Origin: Caprella mutica
Lineage: Eukaryota > Arthropoda > Malacostraca > Amphipoda > Caprellidae
Assembly (NCBI GenBank): GCA_947561585.1
Contig: CANNZV010000420.1
Coordinates: 186,001 to 250,000 of the forward strand
DNA length: 64,000 nt
Reading direction: 5' to 3'
A model generated the notes under the pieces. The model ran no database searches, was not told where the DNA came from, and saw nothing but the letters and a program-made list of their open reading frames with translations. Shown in pieces: positions 48,601-61,425 of the stretch. How positions within the stretch are numbered: position 1 is the first letter of the stretch; each line of letters starts with the position of its first letter. The position numbers and the translations under genes were made by a program.

Positions 48601-51600
48601 CTGAAAAAAGAATGAGATTGTGGTGGGCTGCAGTACACTGGTTGGAAATGGTATAGTTAGGTCTAGTGCTGGAATCTACAACCTGTATCGATATTAAAGA
48701 TTAAAAATAATGTATTAAAGAACCAGATATTATTCGTAACGAAACTATTTGAAATCAGAAAAGAATTTTCTGTTGTATAAATAAATTTAGAAAATTAACA
48801 TATATCATAGTGTTATATAATTCAATCGAGAGCATATAGAATTCAATTGTTCGTATAACTAGACAAAGTAATAAAACATAAGTAATAAAACAGTAAATTC
48901 AAGCTCTCCTATAAAAATATAAATCTGTTTCGGGTTTAGACACCTATCTTCTATCTACTTATTCTTAGAGGAGAACCTCCAATTCTGAAATGTTCTAGAA
49001 TTCACTCATTATGCATTCGTAGAAGTAAGACAATGAAAAGGTAATTTCAAACCAGAAACAGTAAATAGATCGACAAAAGAAATAATATGAAAGAAAAGGA
49101 GAAGAATGGAGATAAGAACGATAACTGGTTGGAGTTTGAAAAATAATGAGAAAACTAGTCACAAAGTATTATATGAAAATGGATATGAAATAATCACCAG
49201 CTTCTTTTTAGAAAATTATGTATGAGGTTTGGACTGAAAAAAAATGAGATTGTGGTGGGCTGCAGTACACTGGTTGGAAATGGTATAGTTAGGTCTAGTG
49301 TTGGAATCTACAACCTGTATCGATATTAAAGATTAAAATTAATGTATTAAAGAACCAGTTATTATTCGTAACGAAACTATTTGAAATCAAATAAGAATTT
49401 CTGTTGTATAAATAAATTTAGAAAATTTACATATATCATAGTGATATATAATTCAAACGAGAGCATATAGAATTCAATTGTTCGTATAACTAGACAAAGT
49501 AATAAAACATAAGTAATAAAACAGTAAATTCAAGCTCTCCTTTAAAAATATAAATCTGTCTCGGGTTTAGAAAACTATATTCCATCTACTTATTCTTAGA
49601 GGAGAACCTCAAATTTTGAAATGTTCTAGAATTCACTCATTATGCATTCGTAGAAGTAAGACATAGAGAAGGTAATTTCAAACCAGAAACAGTAAATAGA
49701 TCGACAAAAGAAATAATATGAAAGAAAAGGAGAAGAATGGAGATGAGAACGATAACCGGTTGGAGTTTGAAAAATAACGAGAAAACTGTTCACAAAGTAT
49801 TATATGAAAATGGATATAAAATAATCACCAGCTTCTTTTTAGAAGATTATGTATGAGGTTTGGACTGAAAAAAGGAGATTGTGGTGGGCTGTAGTAAACT
49901 GGTTGGAAATGGTATAGTTAGGTCTAATGTTGGAATCTACAACCTGTATCGATATTAAAGATTAAAAATAATGTATTAAAGAACCAGATATTATTCGTAA
50001 CGAAACAATTTGAAATCAAATAAGAATTTTCTGTTGTATAAATAAATATAGAAAATTAACATATATCATAGTGATATATAATTCAAACGAGAGCATATAG
50101 AATTCAATTGTTCGTATAACTAGACAAAGTAATAAAACATAAGTAATAAAACAGTAAATTCAAGCTTTCCTATAAAAATATAAATCTGTCTCGGGGTTTA
50201 GACACCTATATTCTATCTACTTATTCTTAAAGGAGAACCTCAAATTCTGAAATGTTCTAGAATTCACTCATTATGCATTCGTAGAAGTAAGACAAAGAGA
50301 AGGTAATTACAAGCCAGATACAGTAAATAGATTGACAAAAGAAATAATATGAAATAAAAGAAGAAGAATGGAGATAAGAACGATAACTGGTTAGAGTTTG
50401 AAAAATAACGAGAAAACTAGTCACAAATTATTATATGAAAATGGATATGAAATAATCACCAGCTTCTTTTTAGAAAATTATGTATGAGGTTTGGACTGAA
50501 AAAAAGGAGATTGTGGTGGGCTGTAGTAAACTGGTTGGAAATGGTATAGTTAGGTCTAATGTTGGAATCTACAACCTGTATCGATATTAAAGATTGAAAA
50601 TAATGTATTAAAGAACCAGATATTATTCGTAACGAAACTATTTGAAATCAAATAAGAATTTTCTGTTGTATAAATAAATATAGAAAATTAACATATATCA
50701 TAGTGATATATAATTCAAACGAGAGAATATAGAATTCAATTGTTCGTATAACTAGACAAAGTAATAAAACATAAGTAATAAAACAGTAAATTCAAGCTCT
50801 CCTATAAAAATATAAATCTGTTTCGGGTTTAGACACCTATCTTCTATCTACTTTTTCTGAGAGGAGAACCTCAAATTCTGAAATGTTCTAGAATTCACTC
50901 ATTATGCATTCGTAGAAGTAAGACAAAGAGAAGGTAATTCCAAACCAGAAACAGTAAATAGATCAACAAAAGAAATAATATGAAAGAAAAGGAAAAGAAT
51001 GGAGATAAGAACGATATCCGGTTGGAGTTTGAAAAATAACGAAAAAACTGGTCACAAAGTATTATATGAAAATGGATATGAAATAATCACCAGCTTCTTT
51101 TCAGAAGATTATGTATGAGGTTTGGACTGAAAAAAAGGAGAATGTGGTGGGCTGTAGTAAACTGGTTGGAAATGGTATAGTTAGGTCTAATGTTGGAATC
51201 TACATCCTGTATCGATATTAAAGATTAAAATTAATGTATTAAAGAACCAGATATTATTCGTAACGAAACTATTTGAAATCAAATAAGAATTTCTGTTGTA
51301 TAAATAAATTTAGAAAATTAACATAATCATAGTGATATATAATTCAAACGAGAGCATATAGAATTCAATTGTTCGTATAACTAGACAAAGTAATAAAACA
51401 TAAGTAATAAAACAGTAAATTCAAGCTCTCCTTTAAAAATATAAATCTGTTTCGGGTTTAGAAAACTATATTCCATCAACTTATTCTTAGAGGAGAACCT
51501 CAAATTCTGAAATGTTCTAGAATTAACTTATTATGCATTCGTAGAAGTAAGACATAGAGAAGGTAATTTCAAACCAGAAACAGTAAATAGATCGACAAAA

Positions 51601-53853
51601 GAAATAATATGAAAGAAAAGGAGAAGAATGGAGATGAGAACGATAACCGGTTGGAGTTTGAAAAATAACGATAAAGCTGTTCACAAAGTATTATATGAAA
51701 ATGGATATAAAATAATCACCAGCTTCTTTATAGTAGATTATGTATGAGGTTTGGACTGAAAAAAGGAGATTGTGGTGGGCTGTAGTAAACTGGTTGGAAA
51801 TGGTATAGTTAGGTCTAATGTTGGAATCTACAACCTGTATCGATATTAAAGATTAAAAATAATGTATTAAAGAACCAGATATTATTCGTAACGAAACAAT
51901 TTGAAATCAAATAAGAATTTTCTGTTGTATAAATAAATATAGAAAATTAACATATATCATAGTGATATATAATTCAAACGAGAGCATATAGAATTCAATT
52001 GTTCGTATAACTAGACAAAGTAATAAAACATAAGTAATAAAACAGTAAATTCAAGCTTTCCTATAAAAATATAGATCTGTTTCGGGTTTAGACACCTATA
52101 TTCTATCTACTTATTCTTAGAGGAGAACCTCAAATTCTGAAATGTTCTAGAATTCACTCATTATGCATTCGTAGAAGTAAGACAATGAAAAGGTAATTTC
52201 AAACCAGAAACAGTAAATAGATCGACAAAAGAAATAATATGAAAGAAAAGGAGAAGAATGGAGATAAGAACGATAACTGGTTGGAGTTTGAAAAATAATG
52301 AGAAAACTAGTCACAAAGTATTATATGAAAATGGATATGAAATAATCACCAGCTTCTTTTTAGAAAATTATGTATGAGGTTTGGACTGAAAAAAAATGAG
52401 ATTGTGGTGGGCTGCAGTACACTGGTTGGAAATGGTATAGTTAGGTCTAGTGTTGGAATCTACAACCTGTATCGATATTAAAGATTAAAAATAATGTATT
52501 AAAGAACCAGATATTATTCGTAACGAAACTATTTGAAATCGAATGAGAATTTGCTATTGTATAAATAAATTTAGAAAATTAACATATATCATAGTGATAT
52601 ATAATTCAAACGAGAGCATATATAATTCAATTGTTCGTATAACTAGACAAAGTAATAAAAGATAAGTAATAAAACAGTAAATTCAAGATCTCCTATAAAA
52701 ATATAAATCTGTCTCGGGTTTAGACACCTATATGCCATCTACATATTCTTAGAGGAGCACCTCAAATTCTGAAATGTTCTAGAATTCACTTGTTATGCAT
52801 TCGAGAAGTAAGACAAAAAGAAGGTAATTTCAAACCAGAAACAGTAAATAGATCGACAAAAGAAATAATATGAAAGAAAAGGAGAAGAATGGAGATAAGA
52901 ACGATAACTGGTTGGAGTTTGAAAAATAATGAGAAAACTAGTCACAAAGTATTATATGAAAATGGATATGAAATAATCACCAGCTTCTTTTTAGAAAATT
53001 ATGTATGAGGTTTGGACTGAAAAAAAGGAGAATGTGGTGGGCTGTAGTAAACTGGTTGGAAATGGTATAGTTAGGTCTAGTGCTGGAATCTACAACCTGT
53101 ATCGATATTAAAGATTAAAAATAATGTATTAAAGAACCAGATATTATTCGTAACGAAACTATTTGAAATCAGAAAAGAATTTTCTGTTGTATAAATAAAT
53201 TTAGAAAATTAACATATATCATAGTGATATATAATTCAATCGAGAGCATATAGAATTCAATTGTTCGTATAACTAGACAAAGTAATAAAACATAAGTAAT
53301 AAAACAGTAAATTCAAGCTCTCCTATAAAAATATAAATCTGTTTCGGGTTTAGACACCTATCTTCTATCTACTTATTCTTAGAGGAGAACCTCAAATTCT
53401 GAAATGTTCTAGAATTCATTTATTATGCATTCGTAGAAGTAAGACAAAGAGAAGGTAATTACAAACGAGATACAGTAAATAGATTGACAAAAGAAATAAT
53501 ATGAAAGAAAAGAAGAAGAACGGAGATAAGAACGATAACCGGTTGGAGTTTGAAAAATAACGAAAAAATTGGTCACAAAGTATTATATGAAAATGGATAT
53601 GAAATAATCACCAGCTTCTTTTTAGAAGATTATGTACATATGAGGTTTGGACTGAAAAAAGGAGATTGTGGTGGGCTGTAGTAAACTGGTTGGAAATGGT
53701 ATAGTTAGGTCTAGTGTTGGAATCTACAACCTGTATCGATATTAAAGATTAAAAATAATGTATTAAAGAACCAGATATTATTCGTAACGAAACTATTTGA
53801 AATCGAATGAGAATTTGCTATTGTATAAATAAATTTAGAAAATTAACATATAT
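45650..53853. repeat. 13-monomer higher-order repeat, unit 1 (8204 bp)
   Basis: Thirteen monomers (starts 45650 to 53220) that recur 8204 bp downstream. Private variants recur at exactly that distance: acctccaattc (45821 and 54025), gaatagagat (47841 and 56045), ctgaaaaaag (48601 and 56805), the change to tagtgttat (48811 and 57015) and aagccagata (50311 and 58515). Inside the unit there is a 3156 bp sub-repeat: the four monomers from 45650 match those from 48806, including the Q-U-T run (46281/49437, 46911/50067, 47543/50699). The first T of the pair has a B-like tail (gaatttgctattg) and the second has the standard T tail. The unit therefore arose by nested amplification: first a 5-monomer block doubled, then the 13-monomer block. 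Confidence 0.9.
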
Positions 53854-56800
53854 CATAGTGATATATAATTCAAACGAGAGCATATATAATTCAATTGTTC
53901 GTATAACTAGACAAAGTAATAAAAGATAAGTAATAAAACAGTAAATTCAAGCTCTCCTATAAAAATATAAATCTGTTTCGGGTTTAGACACCTATCTTCT
54001 ATCTACTTATTCTTAGAGGAGAACCTCCAATTCTGAAATGTTCTAGAATTCACTCATTATGCATTCGTAGAAGTAAGACAATGAAAAGGTAATTTCAAAC
54101 CAGAAACAGTAAATAGATCGACAAAAGAAATAATATGAAAGAAAAGGAGAAGAATGGAGATAAGAACGATAACTGGTTGGAGTTTGAAAAATAATGAGAA
54201 AACTAGTCACAAAGTATTATATGAAAATGGATATGAAATAATCACCAGCTTCTTTTTAGAAAATTATGTATGAGGTTTGGACTGAAAAAAAATGAGATTG
54301 TGGTGGGCTGCAGTACACTGGTTGGAAATGGTATAGTTAGGTCTAGTGTTGGAATCTACAACCTGTATCGATATTAAAGATTAAAATTAATGTATTAAAG
54401 AACCAGTTATTATTCGTAACGAAACTATTTGAAATCAAATAAGAATTTCTGTTGTATAAATAAATTTAGAAAATTTACATATATCATAGTGATATATAAT
54501 TCAAACGAGAGCATATAGAATTCAATTGTTCGTATAACTAGACAAAGTAATAAAACATAAGTAATAAAACAGTAAATTCAAGCTCTCCTTTAAAAATATA
54601 AATCTGTCTCGGGTTTAGAAAACTATATTCCATCTACTTATTCTTAGAGGAGAACCTCAAATTTTGAAATGTTCTAGAATTCACTCATTATGCATTCGTA
54701 GAAGTAAGACATAGAGAAGGTAATTTCAAACCAGAAACAGTAAATAGATCGACAAAAGAAATAATATGAAAGAAAAGGAGAAGAATGGAGATGAGAACGA
54801 TAACCGGTTGGAGTTTGAAAAATAACGAGAAAACTGTTCACAAAGTATTATATGAAAATGGATATAAAATAATCACCAGCTTCTTTTTAGAAGATTATGT
54901 ATGAGGTTTGGACTGAAAAAAGGAGATTGTGGTGGGCTGTAGTAAACTGGTTGGAAATGGTATAGTTAGGTCTAATGTTGGAATCTACAACCTGTATCGA
55001 TATTAAAGATTAAAAATAATGTATTAAAGAACCAGATATTATTCGTAACGAAACAATTTGAAATCAAATAAGAATTTTCTGTTGTATAAATAAATATAGA
55101 AAATTAACATATATCATAGTGATATATAATTCAAACGAGAGCATATAGAATTCAATTGTTCGTATAACTAGACAAAGTAATAAAACATAAGTAATAAAAC
55201 AGTAAATTCAAGCTTTCCTATAAAAATATAAATCTGTCTCGGGGTTTAGACACCTATATTCTATCTACTTATTCTTAAAGGAGAACCTCAAATTCTGAAA
55301 TGTTCTAGAATTCACTCATTATGCATTCGTAGAAGTAAGACAAAGAGAAGGTAATTACAAACCAGATACAGTAAATAGATTGACAAAAGAAATAATATGA
55401 AATAAAAGAAGAAGAATGGAGATAAGAACGATAACTGGTTAGAGTTTGAAAAATAACGAGAAAACTAGTCACAAATTATTATATGAAAATGGATATGAAA
55501 TAATCACCAGCTTCTTTTTAGAAAATTATGTATGAGGTTTGGACTGAAAAAAAGGAGATTGTGGTGGGCTGTAGTAAACTGGTTGGAAATGGTATAGTTA
55601 GGTCTAATGTTGGAATCTACAACCTGTATCGATATTAAAGATTGAAAATAATGTATTAAAGAACCAGATATTATTCGTAACGAAACTATTTGAAATCAAA
55701 TAAGAATTTTCTGTTGTATAAATAAATATAGAAAATTAACATATATCATAGTGATATATAATTCAAACGAGAGAATATAGAATTCAATTGTTCGTATAAC
55801 TAGACAAAGTAATAAAACATAAGTAATAAAACAGTAAATTCAAGCTCTCCTATAAAAATATAAATCTGTTTCGGGTTTAGACACCTATCTTCTATCTACT
55901 TTTTCTGAGAGGAGAACCTCAAATTCTGAAATGTTCTAGAATTCACTCATTATGCATTCGTAGAAGTAAGACAAAGAGAAGGTAATTCCAAACCAGACAC
56001 AGTAAATAGATCAACAAAAGAAATAATATGAAAGAAAAGGAAAAGAATAGAGATAAGAACGATATCCGGTTGGAGTTTGAAAAATAACGAAAAAACTGGT
56101 CACAAAGTATTATATGAAAATGGATATGAAATAATCACCAGCTTCTTTTCAGAAGATTATGTATGAGGTTTGGACTGAAAAAAAGGAGAATGTGGTGGGC
56201 TGTAGTAAACTGGTTGGAAATGGTATAGTTAGGTCTAATGTTGGAATCTACATCCTGTATCGATATTAAAGATTAAAAATAATGTATTAAAGAACCAGAT
56301 ATTATTCGTAACGAAACTATTTGAAATCGAATGAGAATTTGCTATTGTATAAATAAATTTAGAAAATTAACATATATCATAGTGATATATAATTCAAACG
56401 AGAGCATATATAATTCAATTGTTCGTATAACTAGACAAAGTAATAAAAGATAAGTAATAAAACAGTAAATTCAAGATCTCCTATAAAAATATAAATCTGT
56501 CTCGGGTTTAGACACCTATATTCCATCTACATATTCTTAGAGGAGAACCTCAAATTCTGAAATGTTCTAGAATTCACTTGTTATGCATTCGAGAAGTAAG
56601 ACAAAAAGAAGGTAATTTCAAACCAGAAACAGTAAATAGATCGACAAAAGAAATAATATGAAAGAAAAGGAGAAGAATGGAGATAAGAACGATAACTGGT
56701 TGGAGTTTGAAAAATAATGAGAAAACTAGTCACAAAGTATTATATGAAAATGGATATGAAATAATCACCAGCTTCTTTTTAGAAAATTATGTATGAGGTT

Positions 56801-59800
56801 TGGACTGAAAAAAGAATGAGATTGTGGTGGGCTGCAGTACACTGGTTGGAAATGGTATAGTTAGGTCTAGTGCTGGAATCTACAACCTGTATCGATATTA
56901 AAGATTAAAAATAATGTATTAAAGAACCAGATATTATTCGTAACGAAACTATTTGAAATCAGAAAAGAATTTTCTGTTGTATAAATAAATTTAGAAAATT
57001 AACATATATCATAGTGTTATATAATTCAATCGAGAGCATATAGAATTCAATTGTTCGTATAACTAGACAAAGTAATAAAACATAAGTAATAAAACAGTAA
57101 ATTCAAGCTCTCCTATAAAAATATAAATCTGTTTCGGGTTTAGACACCTATCTTCTATCTACTTATTCTTAGAGGAGAACCTCCAATTCTGAAATGTTCT
57201 AGAATTCACTCATTATGCATTCGTAGAAGTAAGACAATGAAAAGGTAATTTCAAACCAGAAACAGTAAATAGATCGACAAAAGAAATAATATGAAAGAAA
57301 AGGAGAAGAATGGAGATAAGAACGATAACTGGTTGGAGTTTGAAAAATAATGAGAAAACTAGTCACAAAGTATTATATGAAAATGGATATGAAATAATCA
57401 CCAGCTTCTTTTTAGAAAATTATGTATGAGGTTTGGACTGAAAAAAAATGAGATTGTGGTGGGCTGCAGTACACTGGTTGGAAATGGTATAGTTAGGTCT
57501 AGTGTTGGAATCTACAACCTGTATCGATATTAAAGATTAAAATTAATGTATTAAAGAACCAGTTATTATTCGTAACGAAACTATTTGAAATCAAATAAGA
57601 ATTTCTGTTGTATAAATAAATTTAGAAAATTTACATATATCATAGTGATATATAATTCAAACGAGAGCATATAGAATTCAATTGTTCGTATAACTAGACA
57701 AAGTAATAAAACATAAGTAATAAAACAGTAAATTCAAGCTCTCCTTTAAAAATATAAATCTGTCTCGGGTTTAGAAAACTATATTCCATCTACTTATTCT
57801 TAGAGGAGAACCTCAAATTTTGAAATGTTCTAGAATTCACTCATTATGCATTCGTAGAAGTAAGACATAGAGAAGGTAATTTCAAACCAGAAACAGTAAA
57901 TAGATCGACAAAAGAAATAATATGAAAGAAAAGGAGAAGAATGGAGATGAGAACGATAACCGGTTGGAGTTTGAAAAATAACGAGAAAACTGTTCACAAA
58001 GTATTATATGAAAATGGATATAAAATAATCACCAGCTTCTTTTTAGAAGATTATGTATGAGGTTTGGACTGAAAAAAGGAGATTGTGGTGGGCTGTAGTA
58101 AACTGGTTGGAAATGGTATAGTTAGGTCTAATGTTGGAATCTACAACCTGTATCGATATTAAAGATTAAAAATAATGTATTAAAGAACCAGATATTATTC
58201 GTAACGAAACAATTTGAAATCAAATAAGAATTTTCTGTTGTATAAATAAATATAGAAAATTAACATATATCATAGTGATATATAATTCAAACGAGAGCAT
58301 ATAGAATTCAATTGTTCGTATAACTAGACAAAGTAATAAAACATAAGTAATAAAACAGTAAATTCAAGCTTTCCTATAAAAATATAAATCTGTCTCGGGG
58401 TTTAGACACCTATATTCTATCTACTTATTCTTAAAGGAGAACCTCAAATTCTGAAATGTTCTAGAATTCACTCATTATGCATTCGTAGAAGTAAGACAAA
58501 GAGAAGGTAATTACAAGCCAGATACAGTAAATAGATTGACAAAAGAAATAATATGAAATAAAAGAAGAAGAATGGAGATAAGAACGATAACTGGTTAGAG
58601 TTTGAAAAATAACGAGAAAACTAGTCACAAATTATTATATGAAAATGGATATGAAATAATCACCAGCTTCTTTTTAGAAAATTATGTATGAGGTTTGGAC
58701 TGAAAAAAAGGAGATTGTGGTGGGCTGTAGTAAACTGGTTGGAAATGGTATAGTTAGGTCTAATGTTGGAATCTACAACCTGTATCGATATTAAAGATTG
58801 AAAATAATGTATTAAAGAACCAGATATTATTCGTAACGAAACTATTTGAAATCAAATAAGAATTTTCTGTTGTATAAATAAATATAGAAAATTAACATAT
58901 ATCATAGTGATATATAATTCAAACGAGAGAATATAGAATTCAATTGTTCGTATAACTAGACAAAGTAATAAAACATAAGTAATAAAACAGTAAATTCAAG
59001 CTCTCCTATAAAAATATAAATCTGTTTCGGGTTTAGACACCTATCTTCTATCTACTTTTTCTGAGAGGAGAACCTCAAATTCTGAAATGTTCTAGAATTC
59101 ACTCATTATGCATTCGTAGAAGTAAGACAAAGAGAAGGTAATTCCAAACCAGAAACAGTAAATAGATCAACAAAAGAAATAATATGAAAGAAAAGGAAAA
59201 GAATGGAGATAAGAACGATATCCGGTTGGAGTTTGAAAAATAACGAAAAAACTGGTCACAAAGTATTATATGAAAATGGATATGAAATAATCACCAGCTT
59301 CTTTTCAGAAGATTATGTATGAGGTTTGGACTGAAAAAAAGGAGAATGTGGTGGGCTGTAGTAAACTGGTTGGAAATGGTATAGTTAGGTCTAATGTTGG
59401 AATCTACATCCTGTATCGATATTAAAGATTAAAATTAATGTATTAAAGAACCAGATATTATTCGTAACGAAACTATTTGAAATCAAATAAGAATTTCTGT
59501 TGTATAAATAAATTTAGAAAATTAACATAATCATAGTGATATATAATTCAAACGAGAGCATATAGAATTCAATTGTTCGTATAACTAGACAAAGTAATAA
59601 AACATAAGTAATAAAACAGTAAATTCAAGCTCTCCTTTAAAAATATAAATCTGTTTCGGGTTTAGAAAACTATATTCCATCAACTTATTCTTAGAGGAGA
59701 ACCTCAAATTCTGAAATGTTCTAGAATTAACTTATTATGCATTCGTAGAAGTAAGACATAGAGAAGGTAATTTCAAACCAGAAACAGTAAATAGATCGAC

Positions 59801-60794
59801 AAAAGAAATAATATGAAAGAAAAGGAGAAGAATGGAGATGAGAACGATAACCGGTTGGAGTTTGAAAAATAACGATAAAGCTGTTCACAAAGTATTATAT
59901 GAAAATGGATATAAAATAATCACCAGCTTCTTTTTAGAAAATTATGTATGAGGTTTGGACTGAAAAAAAATGAGATTGTGGTGGGCTGCAGTACACTGGT
60001 TGGAAATGGTATAGTTAGGTCTAGTGTTGGAATCTACAACCTGTATCGATATTAAAGATTAAAAATAATGTATTAAAGAACCAGATATTATTCGTAACGA
60101 AACTATTTGAAATCGAATGAGAATTTGCTATTGTATAAATAAATTTAGAAAATTAACATATATCATAGTGATATATAATTCAAACGAGAGCATATATAAT
60201 TCAATTGTTCGTATAACTAGACAAAGTAATAAAAGATAAGTAATAAAACAGTAAATTCAAGATCTCCTATAAAAATATAAATCTGTCTCGGGTTTAGACA
60301 CCTATATGCCATCTACATATTCTTAGAGGAGCACCTCAAATTCTGAAATGTTCTAGAATTCACTTGTTATGCATTCGAGAAGTAAGACAAAAAGAAGGTA
60401 ATTTCAAACCAGAAACAGTAAATAGATCGACAAAAGAAATAATATGAAAGAAAAGGAGAAGAATGGAGATAAGAACGATAACTGGTTGGAGTTTGAAAAA
60501 TAATGAGAAAACTAGTCACAAAGTATTATATGAAAATGGATATGAAATAATCACCAGCTTCTTTTTAGAAAATTATGTATGAGGTTTGGACTGAAAAAAA
60601 ATGAGATTGTGGTGGGCTGCAGTACACTGGTTGGAAATGGTATAGTTAGGTCTAGTGTTGGAATCTACAACCTGTATCGATATTAAAGATTAAAAATAAT
60701 GTATTAAAGAACCAGATATTATTCGTAACGAAACTATTTGAAATCGAATGAGAATTTGCTATTGTATAAATAAATTTAGAAAATTAACATATAT
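53854..60794. repeat. 13-monomer higher-order repeat, unit 2, one monomer short
   Basis: Collinear with 45650-52xxx at an 8204 bp offset through the monomer at 59532. The match then continues at a 7574 bp offset, so exactly one monomer length is missing. The marker tatgccatct is at 52731 in unit 1 and 60305 in unit 2. The cause is visible: monomer 59532-60163 starts like the monomer at 51328 (catcaacttattc, cgataaagctgttc) and finishes like the following one at 51958 (tttagaaaattatg, gggctgcagt). The switch lies near 59930. This is a deletion by in-register recombination between adjacent monomers. The 3156 bp sub-repeat is retained (acctccaattc at 54025 and 57181). Confidence 0.88.
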
Positions 60795-61425
60795 CATAGT
60801 GATATATAATTCAAACGAGAGCATATATAATTCAATTGTTCGTATAACTAGACAAAGTAATAAAAGATAAGTAATAAAACAGTAAATTCAAGATCTCCTA
60901 TAAAAATATAAATCTGTCTCGGGTTTAGACACCTATATGCCATCTACATATTCTTAGAGGAGCACCTCAAATTCTGAAATGTTCTAGAATTCACTTGTTA
61001 TGCATTCGAGAAGTAAGACAAAAAGAAGGTAATTTCAAACCAGAAACAGTAAATAGATCGACAAAAGAAATAATATGAAAGAAAAGGAGAAGAATGGAGA
61101 TAAGAACGATAACTGGTTGGAGTTTGAAAAATAATGAGAAAACTAGTCACAAAGTATTATATGAAAATGGATATGAAATAATCACCAGCTTCTTTTTAGA
61201 AAATTATGTATGAGGTTTGGACTGAAAAAAAATGAGATTGTGGTGGGCTGCAGTACACTGGTTGGAAATGGTATAGTTAGGTCTAGTGTTGGAATCTACA
61301 ACCTGTATCGATATTAAAGATTAAAAATAATGTATTAAAGAACCAGATATTATTCGTAACGAAACTATTTGAAATCGAATGAGAATTTGCTATTGTATAA
61401 ATAAATTTAGAAAATTAACATATAT
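60164..61425. repeat. Tandem duplication of a single monomer (631 bp period)
   Basis: Monomers 60164-60794 and 60795-61425 read as practically identical. They share the rare variants tatgccatct and gaggagcacctc, found elsewhere in the window only at 52590. Tandem identity of neighbouring monomers is unusual in this array, where the nearest relative is normally several monomers away. A very recent single-monomer duplication is the simplest explanation. Confidence 0.85.
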
